DNA of 64,000 nucleotides from CAZFJG01 sp964410915 (GCA_964410915.1 CAYPIU010000002.1:88739-152738), one strand, 5' to 3'. Shown: positions 43,290 through 53,061, counted from the stretch's first letter. Notes: generated by a model not told the origin, from the sequence alone. A program made the numbers and translations.

Positions 43290-43418
43290 ATGGAATTAAT
43301 AACCAAAGACAAACTTAATTTTGACAAAGTGAGCGACAGTTCAAATGAAAATGAAGATCTCGTATATAAACTTAAAGATCTTAATGACGATATCTTAAGA
43401 ACCAGACTTGATTACTAA
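43290..43418 (+). CDS. 42-residue charged protein of unknown function
   Basis: ATG 43290 has GGGAGG 7 nt upstream and the frame runs 42 codons to TAA 43416-43418. The product begins MELITKDKLNF, is acidic and rich in Asn, Asp and Lys, and ends RTRLDY. An extended -10 lies upstream and a strong terminator follows 33 bases after the stop. These signals together make a real small gene likely. I know no family. Confidence 0.6.
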   Translation: MELITKDKLNFDKVSDSSNENEDLVYKLKDLNDDILRTRLDY

Positions 43419-43450
43419 CTACTTTTGATAAACTGAATAGCTTTTAACCA

Positions 43451-43474
43451 GGTCAGGTGTTCCTGACCTTTTTT
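43451..43474 (+). terminator. Terminator of the 42-residue gene
   Basis: A 7-bp GC-rich stem with a 4-nt loop (43451-43457 with 43462-43468) is followed by six T. Confidence 0.9.
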
Positions 43475-43551
43475 ATACTCAAATTCAGCAATTATTATAC
43501 CCTTCCGCTATAGTCAAAAAAACCTGATAATGCGATTTTCATAGATTTTCA

Positions 43552-43580
43552 TTGCCCCTGACCTTAAGTTGATATATAAT
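43552..43580 (+). promoter_or_regulatory. Promoter of the amino-acid ABC operon
   Basis: TTGCCC (43552-43557), a 17-bp spacer and TATAAT (43575-43580) lie 27 bases before the ATP-binding protein start. Confidence 0.75.
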
Positions 43581-43607
43581 CCCCTGAGTAAACAGGAGGT
43601 GACTTTT

Positions 43608-44390
43608 ATGCAGGAAGCTATAAAGATCGTTGATCTTCATAAATCATTCGGGGACCTACATGTTCTTAAAGGTGTCAACCTTTCTGTCAGGGAAGGTGAA
43701 GTTGTATCGGTAATAGGACCAAGCGGTTCCGGCAAAAGCACTCTTGCAAGATGTGTATGCAAACTTGAAGAGATAAATTCAGGAGATGTATTCTTATATA
43801 ATGAAAAGATTAATGATGGTAGCCATTCCAATAAAGAGCTATCCACAATGGTTGGGATGATATTTCAGCAGTTCAACCTTTTCCCACATCTTTCAGTTCT
43901 TGAAAATATAACCCTTACTCCCTTGAAAGTAAAAGGCTTAACAAAAAACGAAGCAGAAAAACAGGCTGTTAAACTTCTTGAAAGAGTTGGATTATCCGAT
44001 AAGATGAACGTCCGGCCAAGTCAGTTATCCGGGGGACAGATGCAAAGGGTCGCCATTGCAAGGGCTCTGGCAATGGAACCAAGGATCATGCTTTTTGATG
44101 AACCTACAAGCGCACTTGATCCAGAACTTGTTGGAGAAGTACTGGAGGTTATTGCAGACCTTGCAAGAACAGGAATGACAATGATGATAATTACTCATGA
44201 AATGCTTTTCGCAAAAGAAGTATCGGATAAGGTAGTATTTATGGATGAAGGTAATATTATTGAATTGGGTACACCTGATGAAGTACTCACCCACCCCTCT
44301 CAGGAAAGGACAAAAACATTTCTCCGAAGGATGTTAGCCCATTTCGGATCACAGTTAACAGAGAAAACATCAGGAGGTCAATTGAAATGA
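43608..44390 (+). CDS. Polar amino-acid ABC transporter ATP-binding protein (GlnQ-type)
   Basis: From the ATG at 43608 (GGAGG 8 nt upstream) the product has 260 residues. Walker A GPSGSGKSTLARCV near 38-51, signature LSGGQMQRVAIARALAM and Walker B IMLFDEPTSALDP are canonical for the GlnQ/ArtP/HisP family. The stop overlaps the permease ATG. An upstream frame to 43569 is rejected because it would start inside the promoter. Confidence 0.92.
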   Translation: MQEAIKIVDLHKSFGDLHVLKGVNLSVREGEVVSVIGPSGSGKSTLARCVCKLEEINSGDVFLYNEKINDGSHSNKELSTMVGMIFQQFNLFPHLSVLENITLTPLKVKGLTKNEAEKQAVKLLERVGLSDKMNVRPSQLSGGQMQRVAIARALAMEPRIMLFDEPTSALDPELVGEVLEVIADLARTGMTMMIITHEMLFAKEVSDKVVFMDEGNIIELGTPDEVLTHPSQERTKTFLRRMLAHFGSQLTEKTSGGQLK

Positions 44391-45040
44391 GCCTTGACTT
44401 TACAACATTGATCCCGTATCTGCATATGTTCTGGGCAGGAATGACAATAACTGTGAAAGCTTCCCTGTGTGCTGTTATAGCTGGAACTATAATGGGTATA
44501 ATTGTTGGAGCAATGAGAGTTCTTCCCTTCAGGATCTTAAGAACCATTTCCGGAGCTTATGTATATGTGATCCGGGGTACTCCTCTACTCATTCAGCTTT
44601 TCCTTATATATTTTGGCCTTCCTTCGCTTGGGCTTAATCTCCCCGCATTCACTGCAGGAGTTGTAGGTCTTGCAATAAATTCGTCGGGCTATGTAGGAGA
44701 GATAGTAAGGGGAGGCATTGAAGCCGTTCCCAAGGGACAGTGGGAAGCTTCAAAAGTACTTGGTCTTTCATACCTTAAGACAATGAGACATATAATACTT
44801 CCACAGGCAATAAGAAATATGCTGCCAGCCTTTGGTAATGAGTTCATAACTCTGATAAAGGAATCCTCACTGCTTTCAACTCTTGCTATTACGGAACTGA
44901 CTATGGTCGGGCAACAGGTCAGAAGTGTAACATATGCCTCCTTTGAAACATTCATTCTTGTTGGCCTGATCTACCTTGTCCTGACAAGTTGTATCGGCCT
45001 GGCTCTTGGTATTATAGAAAAACGATGGCAGGTTAACTGA
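44387..45040 (+). CDS. Polar amino-acid ABC permease (HisM/GlnP-type)
   Basis: The 217-residue permease has about five membrane helices and the EAA loop (GQWEASKVLGLSYLKTMRHIILPQA near 122-146), matching the HisMQ/GlnP family. It overlaps the ATPase gene by 4 bases (ATGA). No periplasmic binding-protein gene is in the operon or nearby, so the substrate-binding protein must be encoded elsewhere or be shared. A hairpin terminator follows. Confidence 0.92.
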   Translation: MSLDFTTLIPYLHMFWAGMTITVKASLCAVIAGTIMGIIVGAMRVLPFRILRTISGAYVYVIRGTPLLIQLFLIYFGLPSLGLNLPAFTAGVVGLAINSSGYVGEIVRGGIEAVPKGQWEASKVLGLSYLKTMRHIILPQAIRNMLPAFGNEFITLIKESSLLSTLAITELTMVGQQVRSVTYASFETFILVGLIYLVLTSCIGLALGIIEKRWQVN

Positions 45041-45072
45041 TATAGACTAACATCAGATACGAATATAATGAG

Positions 45073-45112
45073 AAGGGAAGCAGTTTAAATAGAATTAAAC
45101 AATGCTTCCCTT
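45073..45112. terminator. Bidirectional terminator
   Basis: A 10-bp stem (45073-45082 with 45103-45112) ends two converging genes. It overlaps the 3' end of the minus-strand gene. Confidence 0.8.
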
Positions 45113-46030
45113 TTCATGAGGTATTTCTATTGATTTTCTGAGTCTGCCGTAACGGCTCATCTCAATATCTGCCTCGACTGCATCTAGATATCCCCAGCAT
45201 GCACTGACTATTTCCCTGATAGACATTTTTTTCTTTCTTCTCAGTTCTTCCCACATTGAAAGAGAGATGTACATCCATATCCTCAGTTCACTTTTATCAT
45301 CACCTGAGTACTGTGTTAAAAGTACAAGATAACCTATAGCATTTGAGAGGACAACGGGATTTGAAAAGTTGGAATTCATCTGTAAAAGATTTTCACGTGA
45401 AAAACCAAGGTCCTCTATCTGTTTAAGTTCCCTTTCACCAGGTAGATCTGTAAGTGAAAACCATATTTGAGGATATTGATATACCATAGGGTCAATATCA
45501 GGTGCAAGAGAAAACCAGACTTTGATCCTCTCCAGCATGGCATTATTGCTCTGTACAAGGGCTCTTCTTATTCCCCAATAAGCATACCTGAGGGCATCAT
45601 CAAACGCGAGCTTTGATAACACCCATTTTTCATTAGTCCACTGGCTGCCCTCAGTAAATATAGGATTGTCCATTCTTATCTTTCTAAGAACGATCAAAGT
45701 TGAAATATGACTTCCCGGTGGCCTTAATTGCTCAAGAAGATGAGATTTAAGGATCCCCACAGCATGTGCAGAAAGCTCCACATCAGGAATACATTTATCC
45801 TTAAGAAATATGCTCTGCCCTTCGTATAAAAATACTTCCTTCCAGTTCTCAGTTCCTATTTTCCCGTAATACCAGGAATCCATTGTCTCTCCTATGGATG
45901 TTCCAATGATCATTCTGTTATATGGCAAAAAAAGAACTACCCGTGGGAGGAAATATGAAGGAACCCCTTCCAACGCCATATGATCAGGCAATCTCGAAAT
46001 CTTTCCATCAGATCTGAGCTCGAATATCAA
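45095..46030 (-). CDS. Protein of unknown function (about 311 aa)
   Basis: The frame opens near 46039, but GGGAGG is 8 nt before TTG 46030, which I take as the start (311 residues). There is no signal peptide and no membrane helix. The sequence contains several tryptophans and tyrosines and a basic C-terminal helix, and shows no motif I recognise. It lies about 100 bases after the lipid A acyltransferase on the same strand and may share its transcript. Function unknown. Confidence 0.6.
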   Translation of the reverse strand: MIFELRSDGKISRLPDHMALEGVPSYFLPRVVLFLPYNRMIIGTSIGETMDSWYYGKIGTENWKEVFLYEGQSIFLKDKCIPDVELSAHAVGILKSHLLEQLRPPGSHISTLIVLRKIRMDNPIFTEGSQWTNEKWVLSKLAFDDALRYAYWGIRRALVQSNNAMLERIKVWFSLAPDIDPMVYQYPQIWFSLTDLPGERELKQIEDLGFSRENLLQMNSNFSNPVVLSNAIGYLVLLTQYSGDDKSELRIWMYISLSMWEELRRKKKMSIREIVSACWGYLDAVEADIEMSRYGRLRKSIEIPHEKGSIV

Positions 46031-46126
46031 AACCATCACCTCCCATCTATTAAAAGATTATCACTTCAGAGCGATAGATTCAAGATGCTGATGACAGTTT
46101 TTTAAATATTCGAGTTTATCTACGCG

Positions 46127-46975
46127 CTATCTCCATCTTCTATGAAGCCAAAGCCACTGCTCAGGATGAGCATGGATCATTTTTTCTATCTCAAAGTTAC
46201 ATCTTCTGGAAGTTTCAAGTATCCTTTCATTTCTATCTCCAGAATAAGATGGTGAAAAGGGAGGATTAACCACTACCTTATGAACATATGGGCTCACCCT
46301 GTAGGAATATAAAGGCACCAGTTCCACGTCCGCCAGAATTGAGACCATGGCCGGCCCTCCAACAGTGGAACATTCCCTGCCCATGAAGGGGATCCTGTAT
46401 CCAGTATTACCACCATCCTGATCTGCCAGAAGGGCCACAAAATCTCCCTTTTTTGCGGATCTTACTGCCGAGGTCATGACCTTCCCTTTTGAAATGGTCC
46501 TCAATCCTGTCTTTTTTCGATATTCTTTCAAAATACCTGCTACTCCAGGATCATTGGGATCCCTTATAACTGCATTAACCGGGAAACCTTTCAGGCTCAG
46601 CCATGCTCCAAGAAGTTCCCAGTTACCTACATGACCCGTTAGAATGACAGCACCTTTTCCCTTCGCCTGAAGATCCGAAAGAATATCAAGCCCCTCAACC
46701 TCATTGATCCAATCAAGAACCCTTTCAGGTTTCTTGGAAAGACAAAGATATTCAGTAAGAGAAAGGGCAAGATGATCATAGACCTTTTTAAGAAGCTCTT
46801 CTTTCCAGGAAGTATCTTTATCCGGAAAAACAATACCAAGGTTTTCAAGAGCAGTTTGTTTTCTAGGGGAAACAAGACGGGTAAGACTTCCAATGAAACC
46901 GGCCGCCATGCGACTCCTCCAGCCTGGCTCAATAAGACCTGCGCAAGCTTTAATAAAATTTGACTGTACAGTCAT
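46127..46975 (-). CDS. Lipid A biosynthesis acyltransferase (LpxL/HtrB family)
   Basis: The 282-residue protein has the HX4E active-site motif (TGHVGNWELLG near residue 113-123) and the RKTGLRTISKG and DQDGGNTGYRIPFMGR segments of LpxL/LpxM acyltransferases. These add secondary acyl chains to Kdo2-lipid A at the inner membrane. It lies 24 bases after tyrS on the same strand. Its presence is the clearest evidence in the window for an LPS-bearing outer membrane. It is somewhat shorter than E. coli LpxL (306). Confidence 0.88.
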   Translation of the reverse strand: MTVQSNFIKACAGLIEPGWRSRMAAGFIGSLTRLVSPRKQTALENLGIVFPDKDTSWKEELLKKVYDHLALSLTEYLCLSKKPERVLDWINEVEGLDILSDLQAKGKGAVILTGHVGNWELLGAWLSLKGFPVNAVIRDPNDPGVAGILKEYRKKTGLRTISKGKVMTSAVRSAKKGDFVALLADQDGGNTGYRIPFMGRECSTVGGPAMVSILADVELVPLYSYRVSPYVHKVVVNPPFSPSYSGDRNERILETSRRCNFEIEKMIHAHPEQWLWLHRRWR

Positions 46976-46999
46976 TCTACTGGTTCTTTCATAACTTGA

Positions 47000-48295
47000 T
47001 CACTTACTATCCTCGTGCTCTACCTGGATCATGTAAAAACGCTTTTTACCCAGACGGAAAAATATATGTTCTCCCGCAAGGATATCTTTTTCTTTAACGG
47101 GGAGAGCTTCATCGGATATCCTTGTTCCATTAAGATAAATTCCTCCGCCTTTTATAAGGCGCCTGGCTTCTCCCTTGCTTTTGCAACAACCGGAAGCTAC
47201 CAGGAGATCTACCGGATTTGAGGGGAAACCCGTAAGTACTGAACCAGAAGGCACTTCTCCAGACAAGACATCCACCATGGCACTGTCCAGTTCAGACGGA
47301 TCAAAGGAACCCCCGAACAGTATTTCACTGGCCCTTCTTGCTGTTTTTAAAGCTTCGTCACCATGCACTATTCTTGTAATTTCAGAAGCAAGCTTTTTCT
47401 GTGCTATCCTCTTACCTGGATCCTTAAAGTGTCTGATAACTATTTCATCTATCTCATCCAGATCAAGGAAAGTAAAAAGTTTAAGAAGTTTTTCGATATT
47501 TTCATCCTCAGTGTTTATCCAGAACTGGTAAAATCTATACGGAGAAGTCCTGGAAGGATCAAGCCATATTGCACCCTCTTCGGTTTTTCCGAATTTTGTT
47601 CCAGAGGAATTAAGAAGTAAGGGATTTGTTCCACCAAAAACATCTCCTCCAGCCTTTCTTCTCACCAGTTCTATGCCTGATACTATATTACCCTGCTGGT
47701 CATTACCGCCCATCTGAAGTCTGCATCCATATTCAACATAAAGATGATAAAAATCATATGCCTGAAGAAGAGAGTAGGAAAACTCCGTGAAAGAAATGCT
47801 TTTTTCAGGATCGTTAAGCCTTGAGCGCACATGATCCTTGGCGATCATGTAATTTATTGTAAAATATTTCCCTACATCTCTGAGAAACTCAAGAAATGTC
47901 ATGGAATTCAGCCATTCATAATTATTAACAATTATTGCGGTATTTTCAGTTCCCTCAAAATACATAAAGTGCTCAAGCTGCTTTTGTATTCCTGCAATGT
48001 TATCGTCTATCTGTTCCGGCGTCAGAAGTACTCTTTCTTTATTCTTGAATGAGGGATCCCCTATCATTCCTGTACCCCCTCCAGCTATACAGATGGGACG
48101 ATGACCGAGTTTCTGTAACCAGGCAAGTCCCATGATGGGTATAAGATGCCCTACATGAAGGCTACTGGCTGTAGGATCAAAACCAACATAGGCAGTGACA
48201 GTCTCCGATGAGAAAAGCTCCTTCAATTCTTCGGGATTACTGCACCATTCGATGAAACCTCTTTCCTTGAGAATGTCCAGTGTATTGTTTAACAT
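47000..48295 (-). CDS. tyrS: Tyrosyl-tRNA synthetase
   Basis: The 431-residue class I synthetase has the HIGH-type signature HVGHLIP near residues 47-53, the KMSKS-type KFGKTEEGAIWLD near 237-249, and a C-terminal S4 RNA-binding domain (about 360-420). The KFGKT form is the E. coli-type TyrRS. CAGGAGG precedes the ATG at 48295. No T-box leader is visible before it. The gene after it is a lipid A acyltransferase. Confidence 0.96.
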   Translation of the reverse strand: MLNNTLDILKERGFIEWCSNPEELKELFSSETVTAYVGFDPTASSLHVGHLIPIMGLAWLQKLGHRPICIAGGGTGMIGDPSFKNKERVLLTPEQIDDNIAGIQKQLEHFMYFEGTENTAIIVNNYEWLNSMTFLEFLRDVGKYFTINYMIAKDHVRSRLNDPEKSISFTEFSYSLLQAYDFYHLYVEYGCRLQMGGNDQQGNIVSGIELVRRKAGGDVFGGTNPLLLNSSGTKFGKTEEGAIWLDPSRTSPYRFYQFWINTEDENIEKLLKLFTFLDLDEIDEIVIRHFKDPGKRIAQKKLASEITRIVHGDEALKTARRASEILFGGSFDPSELDSAMVDVLSGEVPSGSVLTGFPSNPVDLLVASGCCKSKGEARRLIKGGGIYLNGTRISDEALPVKEKDILAGEHIFFRLGKKRFYMIQVEHEDSK

Positions 48296-48359
48296 TTTAT
48301 GCTTACCTCCTGAGTAGCTTGAGAATATTTATAACTGTTACAAAGACTTTGAGGTCGTG

Positions 48360-49823
48360 TTACCTGTTCCAGGTCAATAACCCACTGCCTACGTCAGTAA
48401 CAAGAACTGATATTCTTCCGATTTCCCTGAGCTTTAATGCCAGCTTCTCTATGTCCGAAGCCCTGTTCCCGAGATCAGTCCCCATTTTTTCCGCCAATAC
48501 CCCTGCCTGTGATACCTTTTCAAGTGCCAAAGAAAGTCCCGGACCGTCTATTACAGCCCAGAAGAGTGATTTGGTCGCCTTGTTCAATAGAGGGATGGTA
48601 CTTGAAAGATCCTTAGCTTCAAGATAACTGGATTCAAGAAAAGCCAGGACCGCTATATCATTATTTGCCACACCAGCAAGGGACATGGGCATGGTAATGG
48701 AACCACCGGTATCAAATCCTTCTACTGGATTAATTGAAGGGGTAAAGGCACTCCATTTATTTGTCCAGAATCGTCTGACAAGTTTTCTCCCGGCATCTCC
48801 CCTGTCAAGAAATTGAAGGCTGAGACCAGGAAGCGAAAAAAGGAGAAATTTACTTCTACCTGAAACAGTAAAAAGAGTGGGCCCTTTACTTAGTTCCACT
48901 ATATCCTTTGACGAAATATCAAAGTCATTACCAATTTCTGAAAGATCAAGATCATAAATTCTGTTTTTTAACTCAGGAATATTTATCCCGGCCGCAAATA
49001 GTACTGGTTCGGGAACTACTGCATCAAAATCCCACTTAACAGGATTTAGAGCGTTAAGATAACTCTCCGGTAAAACTTTTTTAATCCCTTCACTTTTCCA
49101 CTCCATTTTTCCTGTTTCCTTTGAGTGGTCCCATCCACAATATATTGATACTTCACCGGGATTGGCCGGGATACCATAGAGAGTACTGACCTGACTTATG
49201 ATCCCTGCATCTTCAATACGGAAACAATTGCCATATTTATCTTCAAGACCTCCGAATCCAGTCTGTATCGATTCATTTTCATCATTTAAAGTTGAAAGCA
49301 TATATTCCAGCCCTTCCAGGGTCGTAGAAACCATAAGAAGCCCTCCATCTCGTTTCAGGAAAACAGGACTTGATATTACAGAGGGAGAAAGATATACCAC
49401 ATCATTCTCATCCCGTTGTATATCCAGATCTTTCACTTCGTCCCATTCTTCAGGAATATTTCCTTCGGATAGGTTCTTAAGATCTTCGAATGGAAGTTTT
49501 ATCGAGGCCATAATAGTTGTTTCCCCTTCAGCAAAATCCATTAGGACAGCTGCTTTATCCGCTTTTGAGGCGATAGGGGCAATGGCTTTTAAAGGATCCA
49601 GAGAAAAACCCTCTTGATTTGAAGTCTCAAAAAAATCTTGACTCATAGGATAATTGAAACTATTACCATCCGCAAGAATAAAAATATAGGGGAAATCCCC
49701 GGAAGGTCTGGGTATTACTCTGGCAAGATCCCTCTCTTCAGGCTCATGTCCCAGGAAGATAAGCAATATAGCTGCTATAAGAATACTTAGAAAGATTCCG
49801 GACCAGAATAAAAAACCCTTACG
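48360..49823 (-). CDS. Membrane-anchored protein of unknown function (487 aa)
   Basis: From the ATG at 49823 (GGAGGG 8 nt upstream) the product has 487 residues. One N-terminal membrane helix (residues 5-24) is followed by a large extracytoplasmic region without motifs I recognise; its regular alternation of hydrophobic strands suggests a beta-rich domain, loosely like DUF3352. The frame extends to 49934 but that part is not protein-like. It is the gene before tyrS. Its function is unknown, and a cell-envelope role is an inference from the anchor. Confidence 0.65.
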   Translation of the reverse strand, partial: RKGFLFWSGIFLSILIAAILLIFLGHEPEERDLARVIPRPSGDFPYIFILADGNSFNYPMSQDFFETSNQEGFSLDPLKAIAPIASKADKAAVLMDFAEGETTIMASIKLPFEDLKNLSEGNIPEEWDEVKDLDIQRDENDVVYLSPSVISSPVFLKRDGGLLMVSTTLEGLEYMLSTLNDENESIQTGFGGLEDKYGNCFRIEDAGIISQVSTLYGIPANPGEVSIYCGWDHSKETGKMEWKSEGIKKVLPESYLNALNPVKWDFDAVVPEPVLFAAGINIPELKNRIYDLDLSEIGNDFDISSKDIVELSKGPTLFTVSGRSKFLLFSLPGLSLQFLDRGDAGRKLVRRFWTNKWSAFTPSINPVEGFDTGGSITMPMSLAGVANNDIAVLAFLESSYLEAKDLSSTIPLLNKATKSLFWAVIDGPGLSLALEKVSQAGVLAEKMGTDLGNRASDIEKLALKLREIGRISVLVTDVGSGLLTWNR

Positions 49824-50057
49824 CATTATTATATCCCTCCAGTGTAAAAGCATAACCCAGATATCCAAACCTGAAAAAGCAGGTAATTGGGAAATATTGA
49901 ATTTGAAATGACACAGATAATAACTAAAATACAATTATATTCATCAGATAAAACTACCAGAAAATAGTAACAGAAACCTTCAGTTAAGACCATCCAGTTA
50001 CAGGCTGGACAGTATTGAGCAGGAAATACTCCAGTTCAGGTAACACCTGCAAGGAAG

Positions 50058-51662
50058 CTATTTTTTTGAAGATACCTGGTTATCGACAGTCTCAAGAAGA
50101 ACTTTACTTGATCGGAGTAAAGCCTTAAGCTTTTCAGTATCTTCAAATTCGTGTTTTTTAAGTCTTAGATTTTCAGCAAGAATCGAAATATCTGAAAGAA
50201 TTACGTTGAGTTCATTTTCTTTTTCCGAAGGAGCAACAGGAACGATCTTTTCATCTTTTACTGGCAATTCTCTTTCTGGAACCAGGTTGAATTCCTGATT
50301 AACAACAGGGATATAGGCCTGGATACCTTTATCCTCAAACAATTCAGCAAGAGCTTTTGAAGACTTTTCCTCTCCATGTGTTATGAAAAAGGAAGGGCTG
50401 GACTTGAAATTTGAAGCCCATTTCAACAGATCATTTCTATCTGCATGTGCAGAGAAACCATTAATTGTGTGGATCTGTGCTCTAACTGATACTTCTTCTC
50501 CTGCAATTCGGGCAGTTTTAGCACCTTCCACGATACGCCTTCCAAGCGTACCCCTGGCCTGGTAACCAACAACGATAAGATGGTTGTTTTTGTCCCATAT
50601 ACCATGTTTCATATGATGAACTATCCTGCCGCCATTACACATTCCGCTACCTGCAAGGATGATGGCATGTTTCACCTCATTTATTGCTCTGGATTCCTCT
50701 ACCCCCTGAACAAAATTAAGGTGTTCCGGACTGAAAGGATTAGAACCCTTTCTTATATGAGACTGGACTTCAGAAGAAAAAAGAGCAGGATACTCATTGT
50801 ATATTTCTGTCGCTTTTACACCCATTGGAGAATCAAAATAGATTGGGACATTATCCCTTAAAAGTCCTTCTTCCTGCATAAGCATCAGCTCATAGAATAT
50901 CCTCTGGGCCCGATCAACAACAAATGTTGGTATCATTACCCTAGAACGATCCTTAAGAGCTTTACCCATCACCTGCCTGAACTCTTCCCTGGTCTGTTCA
51001 TTCGTCTTATGAACCCTGTCTCCATAAGTAGATTCTATTACAACATAGTCAGCATCCTCTATAAAAGCCGGATTACGTCCCATTACTGGATAGTTAGGCC
51101 CCAGATCACCACTGAAAACAAGTTTTATTTCCTGTCCTTCTTCATTAAGGAAAAGCTCAAGGACTGCGCTCCCAAGAATATGGCCGGCATCCCGAAACCT
51201 TGCTCTAACCCCGGGAGCTACCTCAATTACATCGTCATAACTGGTAGCATCAAGGTACTGGACAGCTTTTTCAACATCAGTATCCGTAAAAAGGGGTTCC
51301 ACGGGAGGAAGATTCTTTCTGGCGTTTTTTCGTGATCTCCACTTCGCTTCTTCTGACATTAGATGGGCTGAATCTTTCCACAGAACCTCAACAAGATCCG
51401 AAGTGGGTAAAGTGGACTTGACCTTCCCTTTAAAGCCCTGGCGGTAAAGCAGTGGTATCCTTCCGGAGTGGTCTATATGTGCATGTGTCAATAATACTGC
51501 ATTTATATCCGATGGGTTGAATTGAAAAGGTTCACGATTTTTTCTCTCTTCATCCCTGCCCTGGTGTAAACCGCAATCGATCAGAACCGAGCTGTTTCCT
51601 GCCTGTACAAGATAGTTGGAACCTGTAACTTCTCCAGCAGCTCCCAGAACCTTTAATTTCAT
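50058..51662 (-). CDS. Beta-CASP MBL-fold ribonuclease (CPSF/Ysh1-like)
   Basis: From the ATG at 51662 the protein has 534 residues. The MBL motif is LTHAHIDHSG near 59-68, and the beta-CASP module (about 240-400) is followed by the RMMBL signature SAHADRNDLLKW near residue 405. This is the COG1236 group of nucleases and RNA-processing exonucleases. The C-terminal 60 residues are charged and helical. It lies 20 bases after the histidine kinase gene and probably shares its transcript. Confidence 0.9.
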   Translation of the reverse strand: MKLKVLGAAGEVTGSNYLVQAGNSSVLIDCGLHQGRDEERKNREPFQFNPSDINAVLLTHAHIDHSGRIPLLYRQGFKGKVKSTLPTSDLVEVLWKDSAHLMSEEAKWRSRKNARKNLPPVEPLFTDTDVEKAVQYLDATSYDDVIEVAPGVRARFRDAGHILGSAVLELFLNEEGQEIKLVFSGDLGPNYPVMGRNPAFIEDADYVVIESTYGDRVHKTNEQTREEFRQVMGKALKDRSRVMIPTFVVDRAQRIFYELMLMQEEGLLRDNVPIYFDSPMGVKATEIYNEYPALFSSEVQSHIRKGSNPFSPEHLNFVQGVEESRAINEVKHAIILAGSGMCNGGRIVHHMKHGIWDKNNHLIVVGYQARGTLGRRIVEGAKTARIAGEEVSVRAQIHTINGFSAHADRNDLLKWASNFKSSPSFFITHGEEKSSKALAELFEDKGIQAYIPVVNQEFNLVPERELPVKDEKIVPVAPSEKENELNVILSDISILAENLRLKKHEFEDTEKLKALLRSSKVLLETVDNQVSSKK

Positions 51663-51681
51663 AGCCAACACCTCCAGAAAA

Positions 51682-53061
51682 TTATGAATCTTTTTTAAGA
51701 AGTTTTACAGGAAGGATACATATCAGACAGGCTCCCTGACCAGGTGATGAAACTATCTCAAGTCTGCCTTCAAGAAGATGAAGCCTTTCGATCATGTTTG
51801 CAAGCCCCCTATGGCCTTCCACCCTCAGCTTTTCAAAATCAGGTTGCGGCTCAAATCCTTCTCCATCGTCATTTATTTCCATCCTGATAGTATCATTATC
51901 CTGATATACCGAACCACTCACAAAGGATGCCCTGCCATGTCTGACAGCATTATTCACTGCTTCCTGGAAAACCCTGAAAAGGGTAAGGGTCCCTTCATGT
52001 GAAAGTCCCATACCGTCTTCTACTTCTACACTTACCTGGATATTAAAGTAACGCGACAGCCTGTTAGCCAGTTCTATAAGGGCATGGTCTAACCCAAGTT
52101 CAATCCAGGGTGGTGACAGTTCATCACATAGACCTCTGAGTTCTCTTACAGTATTTCTTGCAGCATCCTCAGCAACATTAAGATGTTCTGAAGCAATGTT
52201 ACCATCAGAATCATTATCCCTTCTGAATAGACGGATTTGCTGTATCAGAGCAGTTATACTCTGAAGAGGTCCATCATGAATTTCACGTGCAATATATGAT
52301 TTTTCTTCCTCCTGGACTTTTACGATATCATTTATGTAGCTACTGCGGAGTTCATTTCTTTCGATAGAAGTCTTTGAGAGGTCATGTAAGACTTTCCTGA
52401 GACTCCTTATTTCAGAAACTGCTCTCCTGTCATCCGGAGCAGGTTTCTCTGCTCCCCACTCAAGTACTGATATTTCTTTAACAAGGGATTTCAATGGAAC
52501 AATGACCCAATACCATAAAGGGAGCAGAGCACCTAACACAGCAATAACAACCGCAAGAGCAAGGAATACCCATAGGTGGTTGAAACGTATCATAGGGCCA
52601 AGGAGCTTTTCCCATGCAACAGCACCTACAACAAAGATCTCGGCACCCGATAAAGGATATACTGCTATGGTATATTTATTCCCTTCACGATCATATACTT
52701 CATCTGCCTCGCCAATAGATATTTTCTGATCCCAGATAAAATCAAGGCTCTCAGCCCCGGGAGAGGAAAAAAGTGTTTCACCATCCGAATTTACCACTGC
52801 AACCCAACCTGGTATTGAAGGGCCCCATGAAAAAATACCCATTTGGCCCATACTCAACATCCCCGTAAAGAAATGTCTGCCCAGAGGTGTCTCTCTTTCG
52901 AGCCTGTATGCAATATTTTCAACAAGTCCCTCAGCATAGGATCGCGCAACAAGTTCCATTGCCTTCTCATGGTGATAAAGACCTGTAACTGCAACTGAGA
53001 ATGCAGCAAATACCGGAAAGATAATTGCAAGAAGAAAAACCACGAGAAGGTGCCTCTTCAT
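51682..53061 (-). CDS. NarX/DesK-type sensor histidine kinase
   Basis: The 459-residue protein has two membrane helices (about 6-26 and 165-188) flanking an extracytoplasmic sensor of about 135 residues. HAMP linker, then HisKA_3 with the phosphorylated His in AREIHDGPLQ near residue 265, then an HATPase_c domain with NAVRHG and NDDGEGFEP. Its ATG overlaps the regulator stop (ATGA), so the two form a two-component pair. The signal is unknown. Confidence 0.93.
   Translation of the reverse strand: MKRHLLVVFLLAIIFPVFAAFSVAVTGLYHHEKAMELVARSYAEGLVENIAYRLERETPLGRHFFTGMLSMGQMGIFSWGPSIPGWVAVVNSDGETLFSSPGAESLDFIWDQKISIGEADEVYDREGNKYTIAVYPLSGAEIFVVGAVAWEKLLGPMIRFNHLWVFLALAVVIAVLGALLPLWYWVIVPLKSLVKEISVLEWGAEKPAPDDRRAVSEIRSLRKVLHDLSKTSIERNELRSSYINDIVKVQEEEKSYIAREIHDGPLQSITALIQQIRLFRRDNDSDGNIASEHLNVAEDAARNTVRELRGLCDELSPPWIELGLDHALIELANRLSRYFNIQVSVEVEDGMGLSHEGTLTLFRVFQEAVNNAVRHGRASFVSGSVYQDNDTIRMEINDDGEGFEPQPDFEKLRVEGHRGLANMIERLHLLEGRLEIVSSPGQGACLICILPVKLLKKDS

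Noticed and set aside
47000..48359. A T-box leader before tyrS
   Set aside because: Only about 60 bases separate it from the upstream gene, and no T-box sequence or specifier hairpin is visible.
48360..49934. N-terminal 37 residues of the protein at 48360
   Set aside because: The extension lacks a ribosome site and is not protein-like; ATG 49823 has GGAGGG 8 nt upstream.
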